From the NCBI GenBank assembly GCA_019279435.1, contig JAAALK010000086.1, positions 22,489,913 through 22,553,912 of the forward strand: a stretch of 64,000 nt of DNA, given 5' to 3'. Positions within the stretch are counted from its first letter, which is position 1. Each line of letters opens with the position of its first letter. Source of the stretch: Zizania palustris. Lineage: Eukaryota > Streptophyta > Magnoliopsida > Poales > Poaceae. Under the pieces are notes generated by a model. The model was not told the origin of the DNA and ran no database searches. It worked only from the letters and a program-made list of their open reading frames with translations. Made by a program: the position numbers and the translations under genes. This document shows positions 1 to 12,600 of this stretch, one piece after another.

Positions 1-1678
1 TTTGGACGGGGATTGAGCATTCTTGTTATAAGATCTTTTGCACTATCAGATATCACAGGCCATGGATCACCATCAAAATTAACAACACCTTTCAATATAG
101 CATCAAATATTCCTTTCCGCGTGTCTGCATTGTATACATTTAAAATGTCAGTCTACATTCACCAGAACTCATGCTTCCCAAGTTAATTGAAGGGGAAATC
201 AAATAATTACCTCCCCAGAATGGGGGCACGCCACTTAGTAAATGTAGAGAATGACACCAGCAGTCCATACATCAGCTTCCGGTCCATAATTTTTCAACAG
301 CACTTCTGGAGCTACATAAAATGGGCTTCCAACAACATCCGTAAAAACTTGATCTAAAGGGGGGAAACAAGAATAAAAGGGGGCATGAGTACAGAATGCA
401 TAAAAATATTCTTACATTATCCTAATGTAGACTGTAGAAATAAAGAAAAATTCCAAAATACAGAGTTATATATGTTTATTAGAACAAAATGCGATTCGGC
501 TTCCATCTTTTCCCACTCCCATTTAACTAATGAATGCTTCCCAGTGAACATCTTCCATCAGTTTACTCTGGCATCCCAACTGTTTGCCAATGAACCTGCA
601 TTTCAGACCTTGCACCATGCGGTAAACTAATAAAACAATTTTGCCACTGCTATCTTGAATGTTTCACAAACCACCCAACCAAACTATTCAGAAACTGGGA
701 ATTGCAGTTGCATCTTAACTCGATGTATTCCCCGTCCTTCCTAATTTCGGCGGCTTCATGATTCCAGGAAAGCTTGTTTCCAAACACGTCACCTATATTC
801 CCATATTGCATTAAGATTATAACCTTCCAGCACAATTTTCGATCTTATCTTGTTAACTGAACACATTCCGTGCAATAAAACACAACGTAATAGTGGATTA
901 AAAGCACGATGTTAAAATTTATGGGTTCTGCATCAGTAGCTCACCGGGCTTGAAGAAGACTGAGAGACCAAAATCGATGGCCTTAAGTGAGAGGTCATCG
1001 TCCTCGTTGACAAGCAGAAAGTTCTCGGGCTTGAGATCCCTGTGCATGACCCCGAGCGAGTGGCAGGCCTCGACGACCCCAACGATGATCCGCGTGAGCT
1101 CGGTGGCCTTGCGCTCGCTGTAGTGGCCATGCTGTATGATGCGCTCGAAGAGCTCGCCGCCGGCGCAGAGCTCCATGACGATGTGCACGCATAGCTTGTC
1201 CTCGTAGGCGCGCCTGATGGCGACGATGTTTTCGTGTCCGGAGAGGTGGTGCATGATCTGGATCTCGCGGCGCACGTCGTCCATGTCCTCCTTGGTGATG
1301 AGCTTGCGCTTGGAGATGGACTTGCAGGCGTAGTCCACCCCAGTGGAAATCTCCGTGCAGAGGTACGTGGTGCCGAACTGCCCCTGCCCGAGTATCCTGC
1401 CCATCGCGTAGAGGTCGAGGAGGTTGGGGGTGGGGTGGCTAAGCACCGGCCCGAGGTCAGCGGGCGCTGGGCCGTGCCTCATGTCAGCGCCCGGCGCCGA
1501 CACGGGGGCCGGGTGATCGTCCGTCATGGCGGCTGCAGGCGGGCGGGAGGGCTTCGTCGGCCAGTCAGCTGCTGAGGCCACGGCGGCGTTATCCTCGGTA
1601 TCTTGTCGCTGCGGACGAGGCGTGCCTGAAGCTATGCAGGTTCTTGGATCTAAGGCAACCGCTGCATGCGTTGCCCAT
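1..1678 (-). pseudogene. CDPK, copy 1: partial, frameshifted 5' portion
   Basis: This is the 5' part of a calcium-dependent protein kinase gene duplicating 39983-41660. Exon 1 is 945-1678 (ATG at 1678, N-terminus M-G-N-A-C-S-G), exon 2 is 211-353 and exon 3 is 1-124, cut by the window edge. The HRDLKPEN and DFG catalytic motifs are readable in exon 1. Compared with the intact copy, exon 1 has an extra G near 1612 that separates the myristoylation N-terminus from the kinase domain, and exon 2 lacks one A near 241 (143 bp against 144). As written it cannot encode a full kinase. Either it is a decayed duplicate or the sequence has uncorrected indel errors at a contig end; the second seems more likely because the neighbouring genes show the same pattern. 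Confidence 0.85.
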
Positions 1679-2108
1679 CAAACGACGGGGAGAATCCGCC
1701 GGCCACGCGCATCAAGCTCACAGAAACGGCAGAGCTGATAGAGGGTGAGACCGAGGGGAAGAGGAAGGCCGGAGGATGTAACGAACACGAAAAGATGTCT
1801 CTCGTGCAAGTTTCTGACGGACCACTCTAACTGCCAGGAAGCTTCTGGAGTTCTGGGTTTGAATTTGCTGTTTGGATAACCCGCTAATTATTACAGTAAT
1901 TCACTTTTATCTTCTTACTAAATATTTTATTCATTTAATATCTCTTATATGATATATATATATATATCAGTTTATAGTATTATTTTCTTATTAATAAAGA
2001 ACATATATATCAATAGACAGTAGGATCCTGCAGCAGTCTGTACGCGATCAATCCATCGTTGGCCACTTAACGGTACATAATCTCGTGTTGCTAAGGCTAT
2101 TCACGAGT
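1679..2108. other. CDPK copy 1 upstream region
   Basis: AT-rich 5' flank of the CDPK copy with a short (AT)n run near 1950-1966. The TAA at 2092-2094 is the empty target site of the MITE found in copy 2 at 42080-42640. I see no gene here. Confidence 0.6.
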
Positions 2109-2706
2109 GGGGTTTCATGATATTAATTATCATGACACATCAGATTTTTTGTTGATATAACATTCAATTAATGAGGGAAGAGAAGGAAATAGTTTCATCA
2201 CCATGACATGGTGCTAACCCATTTCTAAGACGGATGAAACGAAATAAAACGCCCACTGAGAGTCAAATGATTTTAATAAGAGAGCGAGTATGTTATGAGA
2301 GCTAGTTGCATTATTTCATTTAGTTGCAAAGTTGATGTGGACTTCTAGAAAACAGTGTTATGAAATCCACCGATAGCTTAAGGGTGTGTTTCATAACACT
2401 GTTACATATAATGCCACATTAGTTTTACAACTGAATGAAATACACCCTCTCAATGAATAATTTCATTTCACTATTTTCTAAGCTAACCAGTATAATTAAA
2501 TGCAACTAGCTCTCATGAAATACCCCTCTCTCTGATGAAACGATTTTGACTCTCAATATGTGTTTCATTTCGTTTCATCCGTTTTGGAAATGGATTAACA
2601 CTATGTCATGTTAATGACACTACTTATTTCTCTTTTCTCATTAATTAAATATCATGTCAGCAAAAAAATCTAATATGACATGATAATTAATATTATGAAA
2701 TAACCC
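2109..2706. mobile_element. Foldback MITE with long terminal inverted repeats, copy 1
   Basis: The left arm, starting GGGGTTTCATGATATTAATT at 2109, is mirrored by the right arm ending at 2706, whose reverse complement starts GGGTTATTTCATAATATTAA. The arms are roughly 250-300 bp each with scattered mismatches and nearly meet around 2390. There is no coding capacity. The target duplication is not clear and the superfamily is not assigned. The same element is at 42658-43243, so it predates the block duplication. Confidence 0.7.
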
Positions 2707-3140
2707 AATGCAGGGATTGACGTTTCCAGCGCTGCAGATGGATTGCATGCCAGCGCTGATGGACTGGTTTACTGGTTTTCGCATTAATTTTACGAGGTTT
2801 TTAACACGACGAATTACCTAGATTTCGCTGAAGTTACGCCGTGTCAAACGGACGGAGGACGCGATGGCTAGCCTGCTGCTGCCCGCTGCCCGCTGGCAGG
2901 GCACTTGTTCAGCCGCGGGACGAGAGTTGTCCGTCGCGTCGAGGCTACAGCCTACATGGTCAGACTCAGTCTTCTCCGGCTGCCAGCGCAGGAGCCTCCA
3001 GGCACAGCCTCCGATGGCGCCAAACACAAACCAACCATACACCTGATACATCCGGTGATACCTAGCTAGCAACAAAGCCAGCCATGGATTACATGCAATG
3101 CATGGACTTTCGCTTTGGACTTTTCAGCTTTGAAGGCTGT

Positions 3141-3187
3141 AAGTCAACTAGTCAAGCTGGTCTCTAAGTCAACTAGTCAAGCTGGTC
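3141..3187 (+). repeat. 25-bp tandem duplication present only in copy 1
   Basis: The unit starting AAGTCAACTAGTCAAGCTGG occurs at 3141 and again at 3166. The equivalent place in copy 2 (near 43683) has one unit. It is a marker distinguishing the two copies. Confidence 0.85.
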
Positions 3188-3593
3188 GGCATTCGGCAAG
3201 CTGCTGTCTAGACGGCTGGCTGGCTTGCAGGATGACGCTGGACTAATTGCATGCGACATCGACAGACGCACACCTGTTGCCGATTACGCACACGAGCAGT
3301 ATGTGCATTATTCACCTGGAGTACAGTGCAGCACTTATTTCGAATTTGTAAACATTATAATTTTCTAAAAAATCCTTATGTAAAAATATTTTTAAACTGT
3401 GTATCAATTTTTGACATTAATTTTTTTTATTTGAGTGTAAAAACTATTTGATCATCTATTCGTCACCTATTGAATGGGCCTTATTGCATTGCTTGCTAGC
3501 CCACACGTTTCTTTTTTCACAAACTATCTAAAAGCAAACCTAGCGGTTAATCCTCACCATCCAAACAAATCCAACGCCTCGATTTCCACTCCC

Positions 3594-3628
3594 CGCGGAT
3601 CCTCTCCCTGCCACGTCATCGATCCGCG
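3594..3628 (+). promoter_or_regulatory. Histone promoter octamer and Type I element, copy 1
   Basis: The octamer CGCGGATC is at 3594-3601. The composite plant histone Type I element CCACGTCATCGATCCGCG (hexamer ACGTCA plus inverted octamer GATCCGCG) is at 3611-3628. These elements are known to confer S-phase and meristem expression on plant histone genes. A TATATAT box lies near 3731-3737, about 100 bp before the ATG at 3835. Confidence 0.8.
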
Positions 3629-3834
3629 TCCGCACGCTTCCATCCAATGGTATCCTCCGATCTCGATCCAACGCTCCAGTCCCACCCTTCCCACGGATCC
3701 ACCCAGGAAACGCCTCACGCTCCAATCCCCTATATATCCAACCCCCCAATTCCCATTCCACATCAGAGCTCCACCGTTCCACATCTCCACCAAACCCTAA
3801 CTAATTCAAATCTCTCTGAGGTAGCGGTCCGGCG

Positions 3835-4146
3835 ATGTCGGGGCGCGGCAAGGGCGGTAAGGGGCTGGCAAGGGCGGCGCGAAGCGCCACCGGAAGGTGC
3901 TCCGCGACAACATCCAGGGCATCACCAAGCCGGCCATCCGGAGGCTGGCCAGGAGGGGCGGCGTCAAGCGCATCTCCGGGCTCATCTACGAGGAGACCCG
4001 CGGCGTGCTCAAGATCTTCCTCGAGAACGTCATCCGCGACGCCGTCACCTACACCGAGCACGCCCGCCGCAAGACCGTCACCGCCATGGATGTCGTCTAC
4101 GCGCTCAAGCGCCAGGGCCGCACCCTCTACCGGCTTCGGAGGCTAG
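3835..4146 (+). pseudogene. Histone H4, copy 1, frameshifted
   Basis: This is a full-length histone H4 coding region by position (ATG 3835, TAG 4144-4146) with two compensating one-base indels relative to the intact copy at 44350. One G is missing near codon 11, in the G-L-G-K stretch of the tail, and one C is inserted near 4131, three codons before the end. Between them the H4 fold is readable in another frame (from 3897: M-L-R-D-N-I-Q-G-I). The tail and the last glycines are therefore scrambled. H4 is among the most constrained proteins known, so two frameshifts with otherwise almost unchanged codons suggest sequencing error or very recent inactivation. The promoter elements are intact. Confidence 0.85.
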
Positions 4147-4912
4147 ATTACTACTCATTCGATGGAGTTAGCAAAGCAATACTGGTGTTGTGGCGTGGGA
4201 TGTTGCATTCGGACTTGTGGTCCACTGACTGTAATACCTTGTTGCTTTCAATGAAACTACTGAGGTTATGGCCAAAATTTATCTCCTTCTTTGGTTCAAG
4301 ATTCGCTTAGTTTAGAGAACTCATGGGCTTGGTGACTTAACGTGGAACTTACGGGAAGTGCGCTCCGGCTGCGATGTGGTTAAAGTGAGAATTGAATCTG
4401 GCCTTACTTTTGCATCAAATCCAATTAGGACTGCTCTTAATGAGTCGCTTGCTGATGACGTCCAGTGGACTACCATGGAATTTTCAGCGTCAATGCTTAT
4501 GTGGTTCAGTTCTTAGATGCCGTAGCGTCACTGATCAAGCACTAGCTTTGAAAAGTGTGGGCAGAAATAAAATACAAGTTTTTCGCTTAATTTGATTTGT
4601 TCATTTTGCCGGTACTGTATATACAAAGTTACCAACGTTTTTGTTGAATTGCCACAAACAATTACCATACAATCGAACACAAGCAGTGCGTCCTTCTATT
4701 TTGAATGGTACATACTATCAGAGTTCAAATGTGCATGCAGCGTTTATGAGCATCTTTCTATGTGGGATAACTATCCAAGGCTCTGCCCTAACATTCTTTT
4801 TTCTAATGACATTATCGTTCCTCACAGGAATATACAATACAATCAACTCACAGGATCAGAACAAATTCGAAACAGTAAGCTGCTGCCTGCTATTGGTAGC
4901 ACCCTTCATTCT
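4147..4912. other. H4-expansin convergent intergenic region, copy 1
   Basis: This holds the 3' flanks of H4 (+) and expansin (-), matching copy 2 at 44662-45429. ORF-like stretches here are broken differently in the two copies and show no family similarity, so I call no gene. Confidence 0.5.
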
Positions 4913-7730
4913 CTAGAGCGCATGAACTGCTTGCCAGTGTATGTTTTTGCCGAAGTCCCAGTCCTTGGACCACGTTGCAGTTGGTCAATGTTTTGGCGTC
5001 GCTTGAGGTGAGCTCAAAGGAGAGTGGCTGTCCCCTGAAATCTGTGTTGATGTGCCATATCTGCCCACAGTTGCGGCCCATCGAGAGCCATCCAGACTCC
5101 GGTCCTTTGACCTTCACTGCTCGGACATCGCCAGCACCACCGACGTTGCTGATTAGCCACTGTCAGGAAGAAGCTTCGACCGTTGACTGAAAATCGCACA
5201 CCGCCTTCACGAAGACACTTGACGCTGCATATAGAGTAAACGCGCCAAGATCAGTTGACAGTTACAGTTTTTTTTGTTGTTGCTTGCTATCTAAAGGCTA
5301 TGACGTTACTGTCTGATAGATCTGTGCAGCAGTCCTTGTGTGGTTTCTTTGCAGGTCAGTGCAGCAATCCATTCTCTGCATATAATTGCACTCGTGGAAA
5401 ATTTACCCAGGAGCTATGAACATGTGGTGAAGTCTGAAATAATTTAAACCATCACCAGGATGGCTGTTTCTGCTTAATGCCCTCAGGCCAATTGTGGTAT
5501 CTATCTTGACAAAGCCTAAATAGGCTAATCAACAATATGACTGTATGCCACCCAGGAAACCATCTTGAAGATGCACATCTCATTGGGCACCAGGTTTGAT
5601 GCACAGAATGGTACTTGGCTTTACTCAGTCACGCATCTCAAAAATATCTTTGAAGGCAATAGGGATCACACAATTCAGCATCATATAAGGAGGTTCCTAA
5701 ATTTATTTCCGAATAACGCATGAAACAGGGGGGCACTACAAGTCTACTAACCAATTTATAGATGTGAGTGGGAATTATACTAGATTGTAATAAGTACAAG
5801 ATAATGGCTGACAATCGACTCACTGTTCAACATTCTGTTTAACACAGTTATAGTACTGATAAAAGATGAAGTTAATGAAGGATTTGAAAGACCTACAACC
5901 AGCATAAATTTCTAGCACAGAAACAGCAAATTAAGTGTGACCATAACTAATGCACCAATACAACTTGTGGGACTACAGGAGTACAGGACTAGTTCGGTGG
6001 TCACCTAGTATTAGGGCATCTCATGTGCCCCAGTAAGAAAGTAAGTGTGATGCCAAAGGTCTCTGTAATGGAGCTGGTTAGCACTCTAAAATGTTCCTGA
6101 CACACTCCTTGTCAGGCGATCATACTGCTACTCAGAAATCCGTAGTGGCAACTGCTATAATAAAAACAAATCCAACTGGAAATTACCCAGAACCTGTGTA
6201 GTTTCGATTGTTCAGGGGAAATCCTCGTAAACTAACTCAGAAATGAGCAAGACTGTTTGTTCCAAAACATGATGTGAATTGCTGTTACCTGTTCTGTATT
6301 TCGTTTCGAAACTCAGAAATGAGCGAGCCCTTTTAGGTTAATAGCTCAGCAACCTCCAGATTCTAGGTAGTAACCTTAAAACAGTCAAGAGTCTTGGTAT
6401 AGATAGCTTTCACTCTTCAGCATCATTTAGGATTGCAGTTAGTACCTAATGCTAGTTTTCTGATCACTGACTCATGCAGTTGCCATCGTTTTAATCCCAA
6501 ATCAGAAAATATTAGTCAAAAAGCATACAAGTCAACTGAAGCCATATTTGTACGCATAGTACTTAAGCCATAGAGTCCAAAGCATATCAACTGAAACAAA
6601 CAACTATAACAATTGTAATGAAATGCTGCATCAAGCGACTCACAGTTTCATGTTACTACCCTTTTCCCTCCTAATTCAGACACTTAAAGACATTATAGTA
6701 CAAGATAAAAAGGTCATGACAGCAGAAAACTACACTACACAGTTGAAGTGTTGAACCCTAACAGAAGTTGAATGCATCGGTCCACTTCCTTTCCTCCCCA
6801 ACGGACACTTCAAATTCAGCTTTTTTGGGATCTTACATTGTGCTAAGCAACGCAATTCTAGCTGGGCAAGCGCTTTCACAGTTCCACACAAAGTGGATTA
6901 AGAAATTGGAAAACTTGACCTCAGATCTAGCGCAAGGTAGACTTAGCAGCATTAAATTTAAAGGATGCGGCCAAAATGCACATACCGGCGGTACTGGATG
7001 GCATGACTCCGGCCTTCCAGAGCGCAATCTTCTCGAATGTGGATGGGGAGGAGGAAATGGTGGTTGGGCGGGTTACAGACGCCGCCGGCGTCGGCCGGGA
7101 GCCCGAAGTTTGGAGCGCAGAAGTTGGTGGCCGTGACGACGATGGAGGTTCCGGGGAGGCAGTACTTGAGGTCCTCCACGCACTTCACCTCGTAGCAGCC
7201 GCCACACGCCGCGCCGCGCTCGAACAGCGCCGTGCTCAGCCCCACCGTCGCCATCCGTACCCGTGCTTCCCCAGATCCCCGAACCCGCACGCGCCACCTG
7301 CACGCCGCAACGCAAGGCACAAATCAAACACGCTCCTATGGACGAAACCATGAGAGACATCAAGCAATTCAGGAACCGAACCCGCAGATAGTTCTAGTAA
7401 CTAAATGTGCAGTGTAAGAAAGATTTCGTCGGCAGAAAATGCGGAAAGAGGAAATCTTTTCATGGACAAAGCATGGACAAGGAGAATTAAAGCGCAAGGA
7501 CAGCTCGTTAGATCCCGCCCCCCACCCGCCACATAGATGCAGGTGACGAACAGCCAGGCCAGTGAGCTTTGACGCTTACCGATGGCATCTTCCGGGTCCG
7601 CGGCGTAGTAGGAGGCCTTGGCGGGGCGCCACTCGGTAATGGCGGAGGACCCGTAGGTGGTCGGGTGCTGGTGGCCGGCGGCGAGAGCCGGGAGGACGAA
7701 GAGGACGAGGAGGAGGAGCGGGGGAGCCAT
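4913..7730 (-). pseudogene. Alpha-expansin, copy 1, frameshifted
   Basis: This is a three-exon expansin gene duplicating 45430-47856: exon 1 7580-7730, exon 2 6986-7297 and exon 3 about 4913-5224. Exon 1 (signal peptide M-A-P-P-L-L-L-L) is intact. Exon 2 is 312 bp against 316 in copy 2, through a missing C near 7256, a missing G near 7000 and two bases lost near 7038. Exon 3 carries further small indels near 4945 and 4970-4985 and an insertion that displaces the stop. Splice sites are conserved. It is disrupted as written; by the argument used for the neighbouring CDPK and H4 copies this may be sequence quality rather than biology. Confidence 0.85.
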
Positions 7731-8674
7731 TGCTCCTCCCAGACCCAGCTGTTCGTCGGTATGCCTCACTGCCTCAGTGCAGCTGGGGAGAGGGTCGGTG
7801 TGAACTGTACGAGAGTGTGGCTTTGGCTTTAGCTGGTTCCGGGGCCTTGCTGTTTTATAGATTCTTTAAGTGTCATTTTAATGATTTTTCTTTGTGAGTA
7901 GCTTTTCCATGCTTTGTGTTCTTGGGATAAAAGGGATCTGGATTGGCATAGAAAGGAATTGGAAGGCTAGATGAGCTGAAGAATATTTTTCTGTTCTCTA
8001 GAGAAAAATAATACCCGATGATTAAGGAGGTCAATACATTTTCTACTGTCTTTGGCAGCTAAAAGCAATATTGCTAGATTATACTACCACATGGTAGTGC
8101 TAAAATTTGGAACCCGGTACATACCATTTTACAGTTTCTCCTCTTTAGACCAAAAAAATGATGAAAGGATCACAGTTTAATCTTCAAATATCCAAATGTT
8201 AAATTTAATCTTCAGACCAGTAAGCTTTATGGGCTACCACAGTACCCTCCATAAAAATTGAGATTTCTGTAATCGGTTTCCATCCCTCGGGAGCAAACCT
8301 GCTTCCGTAAGCCTGAAAGAATTGTTTTTGTCCTTCTATCATCCAGGCAACAGTGAGATCAAACCTAGAGTTTACCAAGTGTCCAGATACGAATCACGAA
8401 ATCTTGATCCAACTGAACTTGTTCTCGAGTACTGGACGCGGGATTCTACGTCAGTCGCGCATGCATCCAGGTTTCTGTAACTCGGGCTGCAGTGCAGCGC
8501 CATGGATGATCCAAGTAAGATACGGTTGTGTAGGCGAGCAGCAGTGGATGATACTATGATAGTTCCATGATAAACTGGGCGTATTTTATCTAGACGATGG
8601 TCACAGAATCTGCCATGAGCGGTGCGTGCCACGGCGCCACTGCCGGCGGCATCTATCATTAAGGATTTACGGTG
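7731..8674. other. Expansin upstream region, copy 1
   Basis: 5' flank of the expansin copy, matching 47857-48806 up to the base before the gap. No gene seen. Confidence 0.5.
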
Positions 8675-9674
8675 NNNNNNNNNNNNNNNNNNNNNNNNNN
8701 NNNNNNNNNNNNNNNNNNNNNNNNNNNNNNNNNNNNNNNNNNNNNNNNNNNNNNNNNNNNNNNNNNNNNNNNNNNNNNNNNNNNNNNNNNNNNNNNNNNN
8801 NNNNNNNNNNNNNNNNNNNNNNNNNNNNNNNNNNNNNNNNNNNNNNNNNNNNNNNNNNNNNNNNNNNNNNNNNNNNNNNNNNNNNNNNNNNNNNNNNNNN
8901 NNNNNNNNNNNNNNNNNNNNNNNNNNNNNNNNNNNNNNNNNNNNNNNNNNNNNNNNNNNNNNNNNNNNNNNNNNNNNNNNNNNNNNNNNNNNNNNNNNNN
9001 NNNNNNNNNNNNNNNNNNNNNNNNNNNNNNNNNNNNNNNNNNNNNNNNNNNNNNNNNNNNNNNNNNNNNNNNNNNNNNNNNNNNNNNNNNNNNNNNNNNN
9101 NNNNNNNNNNNNNNNNNNNNNNNNNNNNNNNNNNNNNNNNNNNNNNNNNNNNNNNNNNNNNNNNNNNNNNNNNNNNNNNNNNNNNNNNNNNNNNNNNNNN
9201 NNNNNNNNNNNNNNNNNNNNNNNNNNNNNNNNNNNNNNNNNNNNNNNNNNNNNNNNNNNNNNNNNNNNNNNNNNNNNNNNNNNNNNNNNNNNNNNNNNNN
9301 NNNNNNNNNNNNNNNNNNNNNNNNNNNNNNNNNNNNNNNNNNNNNNNNNNNNNNNNNNNNNNNNNNNNNNNNNNNNNNNNNNNNNNNNNNNNNNNNNNNN
9401 NNNNNNNNNNNNNNNNNNNNNNNNNNNNNNNNNNNNNNNNNNNNNNNNNNNNNNNNNNNNNNNNNNNNNNNNNNNNNNNNNNNNNNNNNNNNNNNNNNNN
9501 NNNNNNNNNNNNNNNNNNNNNNNNNNNNNNNNNNNNNNNNNNNNNNNNNNNNNNNNNNNNNNNNNNNNNNNNNNNNNNNNNNNNNNNNNNNNNNNNNNNN
9601 NNNNNNNNNNNNNNNNNNNNNNNNNNNNNNNNNNNNNNNNNNNNNNNNNNNNNNNNNNNNNNNNNNNNNNNNNN
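8675..9674. other. Assembly gap, exactly 1000 N
   Basis: The run of N is exactly 1000 long, which is a placeholder of unknown true size used when scaffolding contigs. The duplicated block ends flush with its left edge. Confidence 0.99.
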
Positions 9675-12600
9675 TCCGCACAGCGACGAGGCAATCAGGG
9701 TAAGTCCTGCAGGAATTCATTTGCATGTTCGGTTGATGGTGAATAGGTTCGATTAGCATGCTCCTTTGTTCACGGTAGGATCTGGTACTTGATGCGCTAA
9801 TGGCTTTCGTGAAGCTGGGGAAAGATGGGAGGTTCCAGTCGGCAATTTACCACAAGTTGACGCTTTGGTGAGTTTTCCTCCTCTTGTGTCACTGCACTCT
9901 CGCTCTCACTTGTGTGAAATTAAGGGAAATACTATCGATTTCCCTACCATGGCCTATGGGGGATGTGCTTTGTGGGAGAAGTGAGCTTGGGTGAAGTAAC
10001 GTGCTTCCTGGGACTAACTTGGTTTGGTGTGTGTTATTCCTACAGATGAATCTCAATTTTCTATTGCAGTATGCTTATTTATTTCTCCATTTGCTTCTGT
10101 AGTTACTTTACTTACACTAGCCTAGACAAGACCACCAGCAGTATAGGCAATAAAACCACTGGTAATACTCTCACACACATATACACACACATTACAAACT
10201 CTTTAACTTCTTACAGACTAGTTTCTTCATTCTGTTCTTATCAGGCTCTGAAAAAAATGAATTGCATAGTGGGCACAATGGATCTGAAGACAGGTACATA
10301 TCAGCTTTTTTTGTGATATATCTTAAATCCTGAACAACGATTTGATGATTGTGATCATACTCTCCTGTTTCAAGGTAACATGAAGATATTAGAGGATTTA
10401 TTTTGCATCAACGATTTGATGATTGTGATATATATCTATGCTTGTATGCATGCACGTGTACTGCACCAATACGTATATTAGGGCTAAGTTACATCTGACC
10501 GTAGCAATATGTGGCATCGATGATGAAAATTCCTTGATCATTCATTTGCTTTTTTTGCATGGTTGGAACTGTTTGAATCATGTATAGTGACCTCTATATT
10601 GGGGATTACCTTACTCTGTGTTAAATTGAATCCTTCAAACACTGATGACTGCACAATAGTTGATCTTAGAATGAAGTATACAACATCGGCTAAGAATGTA
10701 AATGCTTAACTTAAAAATATACCTGTCTTCAGTTTAGAGATAAAGATAATTCGGTTTAGAGTCCTCCTAAAGAATAGATTAGATTAGTAGAGTCCTTAGA
10801 GATTAAGGGTCTTGGTCTTATAAAAGGCACAGGTCATAAGCTGTAATAATCATGAAGAAGGAATAAAGTTCTCCCTGGTTAGGGCAAGATTTATCTTCTC
10901 AACCTGGTCGGTATCAATTTGGTATCAGAGCTAGTCGGAACATTGACAACCTTGTCCGGTTCTATCAAAGATCTCGTGACAGTAATTAGATCGGAGAGAG
11001 TTTGAGAGAAAAGAAAAGGAGAAAGGGATTTCAGATCTACAGTCCCCGGACCGCTGGCCCGAGCGCTGAGTTTTTCTACACAGGCGCCATCGCCAGTTGC
11101 TCGAGGGATCTCCGCCCGAGTGGCACCGCCTCCGACTCGCGTCGCCCACGCGCTCACCACCCGAAGACGCTGGTAGCACTCACCCGCGCTGGTGAATCCA
11201 TCCACGTCGAGGACTGCTTGACCTCCTAGCCGTCGGTTTCCCCCAAACCGTCAGCTTCGCACATTCCTCGTGGGCCGGCTTCATCTCGGCTGCCCCGACC
11301 GCACGCAGGTCTTCTCCGCCGACCGGCCCCGCCTCCGATCCGCACCGCCACACGCTCACCACCGAAGCCGCTTCCGCCGCAACCGCTGGCGCGTGTGCCG
11401 GATCTCCCCGCCACCCCAAGGTCCTTCCGCTGCAGTTTGCCGGTGCCACGCGTGCCCGTGTCCGCTGTCTTCCAAATCGACTGTGCCGCAGCCTCGGCCC
11501 TCCTCACACCACCGCCTTCTTCAGCACATGCCCGTCCACCGGCGCCACGCGCGCCATCCCGCTCAAGTCGCCTGCACAGGGCGCGCAGATCCCTACCGGC
11601 AGCAGACTGCCAATCCTGAGTGCTAGTTTTCTCCACCATTGGCCCGGATCGCAACCATGTTGGGTCGTTCAAGATCTTGCGGTGATGACTGACGATGAGA
11701 AGCTCGACTTCCTCATGACAACAGTGAGTCAAGTAATGGGAAATCTGTCCACAATCAACCGTCGTCTCGACGACCACGACCGGAGTTGTCAAGACTGGAG
11801 AAGTTTCGGGAGGGGGCTGACTTCCTTCCCTAGGGTGACGCATCTGTCCAGAATGCTAATGGCGATGTGCTTCCTCACTCAGAGTCTCGACGATGGAGGC
11901 AACCACGGTGAAAATAGTGGTCGCGGTGGCAACGACGGTCGTGGTGTTGCGGATGCCTTGTCCTGGCGTAAAGAAGGGGGCGCCATCAGTCCCACAACAT
12001 TCTGGCCGCACCAGTCCACGACACCGACGAGTGCGCCGTGCGCCACAAGCCACGCTGTCACCGCGCCCACACGTGTATGAGAGCGCCGCCTGCTGTTGGT
12101 CGTGCCCGCATGCGGCAGGCAGCGCCACCGCCGCCCACTCCCGAACGCGCGCCGTTTAGGGGTAGCAACGGGGCGGGGCGGTCCGGGTTGTTGAATACCA
12201 AACCCGAATTCGGACCCGGTAGGACCCGGCCCCGTTAGCCCCGTGGGTGAAATTTTTCACCCGGACCCGGACCCGTCGGGTCCCCGCAAACCCGTCGGGT
12301 CCCCGGACCCATTTTGAAATTTAAAGTATACAAATGACATAATTTAAAATCACAAATATAACAAAATTCAAACTAAATTCACCGTAAATCATCTTGTTTA
12401 CATTTTCCAACATTCCAACAACAAAATTCATAAATATTAAAGTTAGGTTTTTTATCATCTTATATTGGACCAATATATATATATATATTACATATATAAA
12501 TATGCATATATAATATGCATAATAAATTATACATATATATGGGCTTTTTTACTTATTGGGCCGTGGACCCGCGGGTCAAATAATCAACCCGAACCCGAAC

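Larger units (their letters stand above)
1..8674. repeat. Duplicated block, copy 1 (CDPK-H4-expansin)
   Basis: Near-identical, in the same orientation, to 39983-48806. The match begins at base 1, so it probably extends left of the window, and runs to the last base before the N gap. Differences are scattered substitutions, many one-base indels, a 561-bp MITE absent here but present in copy 2, about 307 bp (near 5416-5722) and about 115 bp (near 6130-6250) present here but missing in copy 2, and a 25-bp tandem duplication here. All three genes are frame-disrupted in this copy and intact in copy 2. Confidence 0.95.

Noticed and set aside
385..630. 81-codon ORF, repeated at 40367-40612
   Set aside because: It is identical in both copies but lies wholly within CDPK intron 1 on the opposite strand; conserved only because of the recent duplication.
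8372..9759. Very long open frames on both strands across the gap
   Set aside because: They consist almost entirely of N; no stop codons can occur there, so they are artefacts.
11226..12128. Several long frames on both strands inside the LTR retroelement
   Set aside because: Low-complexity Ala/Arg/Gly/Pro content caused by GC-rich internal sequence; only a short gag-like start at about 11685 is credible.
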